NCBI GenBank assembly: GCA_026874595.1
Contig: CM049320.1
Coordinates: forward strand, 42,668,714-42,732,713
Reading direction: 5' to 3'
Origin: Sipunculus nudus
Taxonomy: Eukaryota; Annelida; Sipuncula; Golfingiida; Sipunculidae
DNA: 64,000 bases
Positions 28,201 through 40,200 of this stretch are shown here, piece by piece (within the stretch, counting starts at the first letter, position 1; the number at the start of each line of letters is the position of its first letter). Position numbers and translations under genes: made by a program. The notes under the pieces were generated by a model. It saw only the letters and a program-made list of their open reading frames with translations. It ran no database searches and had not been told where the DNA came from.

Positions 28201-31200
28201 CCTAAAAGCGCGTCTTCCCGTGGCCAGCCAAGTAGGACAGAAGAGATAGAAAAGTTTATAATAAATGGTTTGAGCTAAAGGTCTTTTTTTAAATTTCAAC
28301 TTGTAACACAAAAACATTTAGAATTATGGAAAAAAATCTAGTTTCGATGACCCTCTGTATATCTGTGTTTTATCTACAGGCCAGAACAGATTACACTGAG
28401 GAGACCGTGACTGTCCAGATAAACACGTCACAGGGCCTGGTGAACCAGACAGTAACCAAGAGGACCCGCTACCTCGGATCTTCTGACGGAACGAATATAC
28501 TCGGTAACATCTAGCTCTTCACATTTCTAAATATAAACCAAGCTGATCTCCTTAATAATTCACTGAAACTGAAGTAAACTGAAGTAAAGAAGGGAACATT
28601 GATGAAAATTCATAAGAAATAAACACTTTTTAGTTTTCTATGAATAAATTAGGCCTACCTCACGTTCGGTTTCCAGTGTACTCTTAACACAATATATTCT
28701 GAATGTTTTTACACAGCGCATTACTATACTCCTTACCAATAAGTCTTATGTAATATCAAGGACTTGTAGAAGCGTTATATTTCCGCTGCCTGGGGAGCGT
28801 AATATGAGGCAGTAACAGGCTGTGCTTCTTTTGATACTACTGGACCGAAATTAGAAAGGACTTAACATAATAAGGATGTATTGATTGCACAAAAGCAGGA
28901 ATGCCTCCAATATCTTAATAAACGGAATGTATGTTTTGCTTACAATTTCAGGTCTAATATTCTGCAGCATGGTGTTTGGTATAGGAAGCACTTATACCAA
29001 AGAGAAAGGCAAAGCGTTCATAGACTTCTTCATCTCCTGCAACGAAGTAGTGCTGATGGTCCTCAGAACGTTCCTGTGGTAATTATACTACATAACAAAC
29101 TAAGTGAGGTGGTGCTGATGGTCTTCAGGGCGTTCCTGTGGTAAGTATAACACACATAACCTCACTGAGGTTGTTGAAATGGTCCTCAGGGCTTTCCTGT
29201 GGTATGTATAATACATATAACCTCAGTGAGGTAGTTTTGATAGTCATCAAGTCTTGTAGTAAGTATACTACATATGACCTCAGGGAGCTGGTGCTAATGG
29301 TCCTCAGGGCGTTCCTGAGGTAAGTATACTACACAGTAGTTGCCGCTTGATCGTAGGTAGCGTACAGGTCTTGTACAGACACTGCTGGTGTATTTACAGG
29401 TTTTCTCCATTGGGTATTTTCAGCCTTGTACAGGCAGACTGCTGGTGTATTTGTAGGTATGCTCCAGTGGGTATTTGGAGCCTTGTACAGGCAGACTGCT
29501 GGTGTATTTGTAGGTATTCTCCAGTGCGTATTGGCAGCCTTGTACAGACAGACTGCTGGTCTATTTGTAGGTATGCTCCAGTAGGTATTTGCAGCCTTGT
29601 ACAGACAGACTGCTGGTGTATTTGTAGGTATTCTCCAGTGGGTATATGCAGCCTTGTAGGGCAGACTGCTGTTCTATTTGTAGGTATGCTCCAGTAGGTA
29701 TTTGCAGCCTGATCGCGGGGAGCATAGCGTCATTGACGGATCTCGGGATCATTTTCGCCCGCCTCGGTTTCCTGGTCCTGACAGTTAGTGTTGGCGTGGT
29801 CATTCATCAGCTTATCATGGTCCCTCTCATCCACTTCGTGTTCACCAGAACTAATCCATTTCCGCTTATGCTCAGACTTCATCGGGCATGGCTGATTGCT
29901 TTCTCTTCATTAAGCACGTAAGTAATCTCATATTTGTGTATTTTATTCAGCAAGAGAGGACAAAGTACTTTCTGTTAGCCAGATATATTTCTTTGATACA
30001 CTCGTACTCAAACGTATATTCCAGTAACATGATCACAACTTATATATCCAATTTAACCCAAAACAGAAACTAAGTCTTCTCTTAGTTGTCAGTAGAATTT
30101 CCAATTAGTCAATCGCCTCTAGGTTTCCGGGAATATTTCAGTTAATATGAATATGCCGTTGCAATTATAAACAGTATGAATCCAGATTTTTCCGGAACCT
30201 GATATCAAGGGTTCAACCAATGCGGATTAAACCGAGCCTGCAACATCCTGCCAAGCGAGGCCGCTACAACACGAGCTCCGCGTAGCCCACGAACCAAATG
30301 TCAACAACGCATGGAGCATCCCTGCGTACAACAAAAGAAACACATGCAAGATCGCTGCACGTAATAAAAAGGGTACCTGTAACACTCCCCTCCTGTAAGA
30401 AGAAAGAAAGTTTTCTCAAAAGTTTCTTTTAGCAATCACAATCACTAAATTATCACAACATTTCAAAACCATCTTATTTACAACATTATATAAACATCTC
30501 GTTAACAACATTTCATAAACATCTCGATAAGCAATCAACGGACATTGTCTTTCCTTTTAATGTATTTGATTTCAAGGTTGTAATCCTGTAAGAACAAACT
30601 CCAGCTCAACAGTCATTGATTTCCACACTTCAACCTGTTCATGAACGTAAGGGGACCGTGATCACTGAAGACAATGATAGGCTTGACCGATGAAGCAACA
30701 TAAACTTCAAAATGTTGCAATGCCAAAATCAAAGCCAAACATTCTTTTTCAATAGTGGAGTAGTTTTTCTGGTTTGCATTAAACTTTCTTGAGAAATAAC
30801 AAATTGGGTGATCTATGCCATCATTGCCTTTTTGTAACAACACAGCACCAGCAGCAGTATCACTAGCATCTACAGCTATCTTAAAAGGTACAGAAAAGTC
30901 TGGAGCTACCAAAACTGGTTAACTTTGCAGAATTGCTTTCAAATTCTGAAATGCATTTTCACACTGAACAGTCCATACAAACATTTGTTTCTTCTTTAAC
31001 AAATTAGTCAAAGGTTTAGCTACAGCAGAAAAAATTTGGACAAAACTTCCTGCAGTATCCAACCATACCAAGAAAACCCATTATTTGCTTTTTGTTCTCT
31101 GGTCTAGGAAATGCAGAAATAGCACTTATCTTAGCATCAACAGGTTTTACCTTACCCTGCCCTACAATATGACCCAAAAATGTTACTTGTGCATGACAAA

Positions 31201-34200
31201 ACTCAGATTTAACTAAGTTGACGGTCAGACGTGCTTCACGGAGTCTTTCGAAGGTCGCGAAGAATTTGCAGATATTTTTCCCAGGTGTCGCTGTACACGA
31301 TAAGGTTATCAATATATGCGTCGCAGCCCTGAATGTCCTTGACAACCATATGGATGAGGCGCTGGAATGTGGCTGGCGAGTTATTCATGCCAAACGGCAT
31401 AACTTTATACTGGTACAGTCCTTGCGGCGTCACAAATGCGGACACTTCTTTCGCTCGATCTGTCAGCGGAATTGCCAGAATCCTTTTAGCAAGTCAAACT
31501 TGGATACATGTCTGGAGCTACCGACTCTATCAATACAATCATCGATCCTCGGAATCGGGAACGTGTCAATCTTGGTGACAGAGTTCAGTTTTCGATAATC
31601 TGTGCACATACGGTGACTTCCATTAGATTTTAGCCCAAGAATACATGGTCAACTCCATTTACTGTTACTAGGTTCAATAAAATCATTGTCCAGCAAATAT
31701 TGAATCTCATCCTGTAGATACTTTTGCTTTTCTGGATTCAGTCTAAGAGGATGCTGCTTGACTGCGCTTGCCTCGCCAACATCGAAGTCATGGCACAATA
31801 TGTTAGTTCGCGTTGGAATGCCACAAAACAAATGCTCATAATTCCGCAAGTGGTTCTTGAGGTCTTGTTGTTGTTGTGCGGCAAGGTGTGACAGTTTGGC
31901 ATCCAGGTCTGACTTTTTTAATGGTACTGTACCACAATGAATGTCTACATCACACTTACAATCAGTATCCACCCCAACTGGGTCAGGGTCAGTGTTTACA
32001 CAATTTGCAGCAGTAACATTATGTACAACATCTGATGTGCTATTTCTATCATAATATGGTTTCAACATGTTAACATGGCACAGTTGTTTCTTCTTACGCC
32101 TATCTGGTGTCAACAGTATCTAATTAAAATCTCTGACGTTCTTGTCAACAATGTAAGGACCAAAATATCTAGCTTGCAGAGGTCTGCAAGGGATGGGAAG
32201 TAAGGTAAGGACCTCTTCACCAGTTTCAAACGTCCTACTCACAGTGTGCTTGTCATAATTTGCTTTCATTTTACTTTGTGTAGATTTTAGATTTCACTTT
32301 GCAATCTCACAAGCATTGTGTAGTTTAGTGCGAAAGTCTGAGACATACTGCAGTAAACTAAGAGAATCAGGATTTCACACAAGATTTCTTCTTTAACCAG
32401 TTTCAAGGGAAGTTCAGTTCGCGGTCCATGTCCGAAAACTAGTTCAAAGGGACTGAAACCCATGGACTCTTGAAAGGATTCTCTGACAGCAAACAGCAAT
32501 AGGTGATTCCTTCATCCCAGTCTTTCTGTGTGTCATAGCGATAGGTCAAAATCATGTTTCTTAATGTCTGCTGAAAACGCTCGAGGGCGCCCTGACTTTC
32601 AGGATGGTTTGGCAAAGAGCTGTACTGTTTTATACCTAGCTCAAGCATAACTTGCTGGAATAAGCCAGACATAAAATTAGACCCTTGGTCAAACTGGACG
32701 GATTTTGGTAATCCAAAAGTTGTAAAAAAAAAATGGTCAGAGCTTTGACAACACTTTTGGCATTAATTTTTCGCAATGGTATTGCCTCAGGGAACCTAGT
32801 AGATACGTACATAATTGTCAGCAAGAATTCATGTCCAGATTTTGTTTTGGGCAGTGGTCCAACACAATCAACAATAATCCTACTGAATGGTTCCTCGAAA
32901 GCAGGAATAGGCCTAAGTGGGGCCTTAGGAGGATTCTGATCGGGCTTGCCTACCATCTGGCATGTATGGCATTATTTTCAATATTGTACAAAATCTGTCC
33001 TGAGGTTAGGCCAATAGAAGTGTGTAGTAACTTTCTGGTAAGTTTTATTTATACCTAAATGGCCAGACATAGAAGCCTCATGTGCCATGCTTAGAATTTC
33101 ATTGCGAAAGCTTTTGGCCATTACTATTTGATGTTTGATGGCCCACTCATCATCACCGCATACATCAGGTGGTCGTCATTAACGCATAAGCACTCCATTT
33201 TTAACATAGAGACAAACTGGGTTCTGTGACAGTTCATCCCTAGAAACTTATTTACATGAAAAGAGCCTGGCTCTTGTACTATGCTATGCATAGATTTTGA
33301 AACAAAACCAGAAGGTTTGCTATTTGGTTTATTCGCAAGTCTCCAGCAGTCAGATATTAGATGACCTTCCTTCTTGCAGTATTCCAGATTTTCTTCACAA
33401 ATGACAGGTCTTTGTTGGATTTTGACACAGTTGACGTGGGCTGAGGTGTAGCAATGGACTTTGTTGAACTATCAGGACTACTTGTACTGGGTGACTTCTT
33501 TTGACCATACTGGTTTACATTATTGTTTGTGAATGACTGGTTTGATTTGCTAGTTAAGGACATTTTGTGTGTTAATGAATAATCATCAGCTAATTGAGCA
33601 GCAATGTCAAGTGTTTTAGGACTTTTCTCATCAAGAAAAGTTTTAACATCTGCGATAATGCAGCGCTTAAATTCTTCAAGCAAAATCAACTGGCGCAAAT
33701 TGTCATAATCTTTCATTACTTTTTTTAGAACTATACCAGCGATCAAATAACTGCTCTTTTGTCCTAGCAAATTCGACGTAGGTCTGTACTTTGCGCTTTT
33801 CCCAGTTTCTGAATTTCTGACAGTAAGCCTCTGGAACTAACTCAGAACCTTTTCGGATTAACCGTTTTACCAGGCCATAGTCAGCAGCGGCTTCTATTGA
33901 AAGCTCTGTATAAATTGCTCTGGCCTTGCCAGTCAATTCACTTTGTAACGCATAGTCCAATTTTCCTTAGGCCATTTTAAATTTTCAGCTACTTTCTCAA
34001 AGTGTAAGAAACAATTTCAACCTATTTTTTCTTGAAAAGGTGGGACAAGTCTAATATGTTTAGTAACATCAAAACTGTGAGTTGGGGCAGCACGTAGACT
34101 ATGTTCTTGTTAAAGTCTTTCTAACTCCAGTCGTTTTAACTCAATTTCTTTTTCTATTTTTTCTCTTTCTATTTCTTTTTGTTTTTCTAATTCCCTCTCC

Positions 34201-37200
34201 TCTTCTCTTTTTTTTCTTTTTCCAATTCTAACTGTTTTAATGCTAGCTCATGTTGCATTTCCAACTTTTTTTAAATTCTAATTGCACAGCAAAGCTGTCA
34301 TTTCCTGATGTTTCCATTTCACTCTCTTCAATTAAACCTTTGCTAACTAGATCTTGCATTTTTTAGCAATGATATCAGGCTTTCATAAAGCTTTTTTTCA
34401 CATCTAGCCCCAAGTGTTGTCCCAAACGCAACAACTGTTCTTTTGTCAAGTTGATCAGGGTCGACATCGTCAACAAATGTCTCAGATTTGAAATCTGCCA
34501 TGTTAAGATGTTAAAACAATAACAAAGAACCACTGAGATAAATCCTGTAAACAATGTACTGTAAACAATATGTAATCTTGTGAAGAATGTATGATAAAAC
34601 AATTTGTCCAGGTCAAGGCCTAATAAATTTTCAAAACTATTAAGCATCCCGGACGAGCCGACAATTTTATGTTACGGAACCTAATATCAACAGGTCACGT
34701 ATGCGTGATGAACATAAATTTTGTCAAGGACATTAAAAAAATCAGATTCTGTAACACTAGGCAGCGTGAAATGTCTGGGGGAATGAATAAAGAAGTCTGT
34801 GTTTTTTTGTTAACAAGTAACTATAATTTATTTTTAAAAACAACCCTAACATTACAATACACTAAATCAATACAATAACACAGTATAAAAGCAGTATAGC
34901 AACAAATCAATACAATCACAAAGTAAAATAAACAAAGTGCACAGTACCTGGATACCACCACTGTCACAGGGATAAGTCCTTTAAAATGTATAAGCCGGAC
35001 GAACAGTTCACACAAATTCTCTCGGAGAATAACAGTTCAGTGTAAAGCTCTTGTAACAATCCCGACAGTAAACTGAAGACCAAATATGATTCGTCACAAA
35101 TCCAGAAGAAAATCTGAAGAAAATCTATAATTGCCGCACTTATAATTGGAATAGGTCCCACAAACTGACTTACACACTTCTGTGTCCGCTGGAATATTCT
35201 CTTACCTCTCACCCGGCTCTAAAACACAGCCCCCTATTTATAACTTCTCACCTCCAGCCGAGAACCTTCCATTGCTCGAACAATCTAAAGAACCTAACAT
35301 AATAAACACGCTCAAAGTACATACTAGAACAAAGAACGCTGTGTATCTATACGCCAGGGTTCAACCAATACGGATTAAACCGAGTCTGCGACATCAGGCC
35401 AGGCGAGGCCGCTACAACATGTGCTACGCGTAGCACATGAACCAAATGTCGACAACGCATGGAGACCGCTGCACACAATAAAAAGGGCACCTGTAACAAC
35501 ATAAAATCTTGCATTTCCGCGTACTATTCATATAATGCATGACTTGAAATGAAATCAGACGGTTCGATACATAAGATAAATGAATAAATGCAAGCTGTCT
35601 CGGCCTCACCCCCAGGGTCATTATTTACCACCTTGGAAAGAGTTGATTTTGATGATGTTGGCGATTTCGAACAAATATAAAAGTTAAAAGCGTAGCGCCA
35701 TCTTCCAAGCATTTTCTAGGATGTTCCAGTCAATATTTCTGTACAACCTTCATTGCACGTGCTCCCCAGGCTTTTCATCCAGTATTTGAAGACCCTTTTT
35801 CTCCGTATTCCCCGGAGATTTGAATGAGGAGGGAGGACTACTGAATAGTCCACTCCGGGTCTTCCGCCCGTCATGCCGTCTGCCCGGCTTGCCGTCCTCC
35901 CGTCATTCTGATCCTATTCTTTAAGTTTACTACACATCTCTTACTACACACCCTTGCTGCTTCCTCACTAACTTTACAGACTTTCTCTGCACATGCCTGA
36001 CATGTGATTATGATCTGCATATGGCGCCACCCCTGCTAGCGACTTTCTGCACTCCATCATCCTTTTCACTTTCCTTCAGTCAGTAAAAAAGAACAGAACA
36101 CTTAAGCCTTAAAATCATATGCAAGGATTTCTTGGAGCTGGGGGAATACAATCAATACTATATTGAGTAGAATTATTTTCGGACTGATATGTTTCCACAG
36201 GACTTGGAATTTTGCTGATCATGAAATTTTCTTATTTCACATGTTCACATGGTATAAAGTCTTTTACCTTTTATCTAATGAACCATTACATCAAACAATT
36301 TTATCATTACCAAATATTGATCACATGACTCTTATGCGTTTAAATTTGCAGGTGGCGCCACCTCTGTATAACAACCTGCTGTAATTCCAAATGGTCTTTT
36401 CCAGTTCCTTTGGATAAGTCATATGCCTTCACATCATATGGAAGGATTACTTTAAGCAAGCATAATCAATTAATGCTATTTTCAGACTGATGTTTCCACA
36501 GGAATTTGACTTTTGCTGATCACGAAATTATCAGTCTTCACATGTTTGCATATATGGTGCCAGATCTTTTACCTTTTATTTTATGAACAGTTGTCCAATC
36601 ATTACCAAATATTTTAGACACGTTTAATCTTTACACTGCTATTTGACTTTTGCCTGCAGATTGCACTATCTGCAAAGTGAAATGGTATATTCCTCAATTA
36701 GTCAGAAAATCTTTAAATTTTATCTTTCCTGTCATGGTCGACTGTATAATAATCAAAGGGAAATTAAATGTGTGTGTGATTTGAATGGTTTATTTTTATT
36801 TTTGATATAAGGGCATATTTCTTGCCCGCACATGCATGACAGAGATCGAATTTTAATAACCTGTCCCGCGGTATCTCTTGTTCAAATCTGGCCAGTTTAC
36901 AAACACATGCACATCTAGCATTGCTCTCAGTTAACACAGGTTCATCTGGATAACTAAAAAGATAACCATGCATTTTCTTTTTTATCCAGTTTGCATTTTG
37001 CCATTTTTTTCATTTTAAAGAAAGTTCTTGCTAAGGTTTGGGAAAATGTGGCTTTCATTGATGCCACATTTTCCTAGTTAAAGGTATGGCGGGGAATTTT
37101 TGTGCCTCTATAGGCTCTTGTTAACTCCTTCTTCAGTATTGTTCCGATATTCAGTCAGTATACTGTATACTACCGTATTCTGTCAGTATTCTTCGGAAAT

Positions 37201-40200
37201 TTCAGTCAGCATTAGTAACTCAGTCTCAAAGATTCTTAGAAATTTCCTACAGAATTATTCTACTTCTCGGAATTCCTTTGAAATTTTAGCCATTATTTAT
37301 GGCTGTGCCTCCTTCTATTCCGAAATTCCACCGACACTTTAGTGTGTGCCCGCCTTGCCTCGGTACTTCTCCGATATTTCCGTCACAATGACTGATGTGA
37401 CGTCATCTCTCAGAGTGTTTGCGGTATCTCAGTCAAAACGAACATATTACCTCCCACTGTCACTGTTCTCTCAAAGTTCAACCGAAATTTCCAACAGGGT
37501 AAATATACAACCGTCTTTTCAAAATGTTCCTCCGAAATTATAGCTTGTATTCCAAATGTATTCTTTCACTTTTCCTCCGAAAAAGTAGTCATCGTAACTG
37601 ACACAACGACACATCTTAGCATTACTCAAAAATTCCAATCAGCGTATCAATATTTTTCCGTTCACTGATAGTTCAATGTAAATTAGAACACCCTAGACTT
37701 CAAAACAACAACATGCTGAGTTTTATCAAGAAACTTGAAAGTAATTTACAGTAGACATCATGTGGCTTTACCCGTGCACTCTCATCAATCGAGCAGAAGA
37801 ATATTTTGAATGCTTAGGCTTTATATACCTCGTTATGAACAAAAAGGGAACCATTATGCTCTAAACTATAAAACTGTCAGGTCCTTGTTTTCTATGGGGC
37901 ACTGTCAAAGTATACATTATAGATCAGAAACAGACTGTTAGCCACAGCCAGAGTAGCCATATCAGTATACATGTATGACATACGGTACACCATGGACACT
38001 AATCATATTTACTTTTTGCAGAGCTGTTGCTATACCAGAGATGCTGGAGGCCTGTGATAGGTCAAAGATGGACCGGAGAATATCGTCGTTTGTGATCCCG
38101 TTCTCGGTTACCCTTAGCGCCAACGGCAGCGCCCTTTTCATGGTGACGGCCGTCTTGTTCCTGGCCCAGATCAGCGGAGTGGACCTGGACGCCGGCCAAC
38201 TCGTCACCATCGTGTAAGTGAATGGCAGTAGCAGTAGTGGTAAGAGGTTACAACGTCCTATCTCATAGCGGCTTAGTGGTGAGCGAAAACCATCGGTTAT
38301 GCAGGAAATAGAAAGAACCAAGAAAGAGCATTATTCACTGCTTTCAGAAAATAGCATTTGTTTTAATCAGAAGCGGATCCAGAGGTAAGGGGTCAAGGAC
38401 CCCCCCCCTTTTTTTTCACCCAAAGCAACCTTTTTTAAAGGGTTTTAGACGAAATTTTTCAACCTGATTACCTTTTTTTGCATTTTCTTTATTCCTCCTG
38501 GGTTGGACCCCCCTTTTCCTAAATCCTGGATCCGCCCCTGTTAATAGAGAAAAGGCTATAGTTTACTGAAGATGCAAATATATATATGAAATACCCATGT
38601 TATGAAATTCATGTCATTCATATTTATTTAAAATTTATATGATGTTAATGTTAGGGTTTCTTAAATGCTCCGGCATTCTGGTACTCAACTATAGTATACT
38701 TGAGATATGAAAGGTGTGTAGTGTTTAGGCCTATAAGCTTGATACCTATACTTTTATCCATGAAGCTCTCCGATTGTTTTCCGTGTGTGAACTATACAGA
38801 CCCCGTATCTCATAGCCTTCCCATGTGACGCATGTTTAGTGAGACGACTGGGCACCAGGTCTGCCGTTTTCTTTGTTTTTCATTTATTATTCTCAGAATG
38901 TCAGTGCTCAGCTTGCCAGTGCTGTATGTTGCCAGGCGAATGACTTGCTGCGCTTGCTATTCCCCCAATTATTGCTCATCTGATATAACGGCATGTTTAC
39001 CTGAATAATAATACAGTACACCATTTATTAAAATGCTGTAAACTGGTGTACATTATATTTCAAATGAAATAGTCCATATACCTATATACCCTCAGATTTA
39101 GACCTGCGACTGTTCACTGTTGACAGGTCACTGATCTGTTTCGTTGACAATAATTGCCTGCTTATACTTGCGACAGTGTAACCGTATGATCTTTTTGCAC
39201 GGTCTGTTGACAGTAAGTATTGGATAAAGTTGGCTTCAAAATAGACTTATTTGGTAAAGTAAAAGGTTTGTGTGTGAAATTGTGGATATTTACAAATGAG
39301 CGATATTTGAGTTTATTACGTTTGATTTATAGTATTCAGTATGCTTGAACCAATTCAAGCGCCTGTGGTCGTGAAGGTCAGGAGCAGGTATGCACTAACA
39401 CGGAATGTCCGGTTAATGAGTGTCGAAGATACAAGTAGACCTTTGTAGGACGAATAATGCTCTCAAAGAGAACACTACTTATGTCATAACCTGTGATTGT
39501 TTTTACACATTAACTCTACCTCCTTTTGTTTTAGTGTATTAACAGGTGTGTCGTGTATGGCCTTGCCTTCCGTGCCGAGTTCGAGCCTCGTTGCTATGGT
39601 TATCATAATGACGTCACTAGGGTTGCCTACCTACCACTTCGGTCTTCTGTTTGCTGTTGAGTGGTTCCTGTGAGTATAGCGTCTCACTTAAATCCTAATG
39701 ACGTAAGAACTATAAGAACTATAATAATTCACATCATTATTACTTTACAATATGTCTATTTTTTTTCAAATTTTATACAACTTAAAATGTTTTTCTGAAG
39801 TAAAATATTTTCTTCAATTACATGTTATGCCACAGAGCACAGGATTAGTAATGACAGATATAAATTGTGCGTTATTAACACTTTATTACTCTATTTCTCT
39901 TTAAAACACGAGAGACATTAACCATAAGTTTTTTTTTTTAATTATCAGATGCAGCCAGAAATACAGACTTGTTCTAGTAATTTCCATTCACAAAATTCCA
40001 TCCATCAAAGATTATTGTTATGAGGGATATCGCATAGGAACTAACACTTATAGATTTGTGAAATCTCTTTTCTTCCTTTTTAAAATAATTGTCATTGATA
40101 AGGTGAAAGTAATGTTCTTTATTACGTAATTTTAAAAAATATGGTTGATATTTTAAATCCCCTTCCGTTTAAATAAAGGAATCTAATTTTTATAACTGTG

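Larger units (their letters stand above)
30188..35498 (-). mobile_element. Decayed Ty3/gypsy-type LTR retrotransposon, Gmr1-like domain order
   Basis: Inserted antisense in intron 7 of SLC1 copy 2. Going 5' to 3' on the minus strand: a 5' LTR (35498-34670), a tRNA-Pro-like primer-binding site (34659-34646), gag (34501 to about 33280), integrase (about 33245-32060), reverse transcriptase (about 31960-31010), RNase H (30912-30613), a polypurine tract (30394-30385) and a 3' LTR remnant. Frameshifts and stops interrupt every region. No protease segment is visible between gag and integrase, and the RT active site is altered. It is therefore not autonomous. Integrase before RT is unlike ordinary Ty3/gypsy elements and matches the order described for Gmr1-like elements. 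I found no clear target-site duplication. Confidence 0.88.

Noticed and set aside
29347-29697. 116-codon frame with repeated YAPVGICSL-like peptides
   Set aside because: Created by the 57-bp acceptor-edge repeat. It is out of frame with exon 7 and cannot be joined to it.
31218-31598. 126-codon + strand frame inside the retrotransposon
   Set aside because: Antisense shadow of the RT domain on the minus strand.
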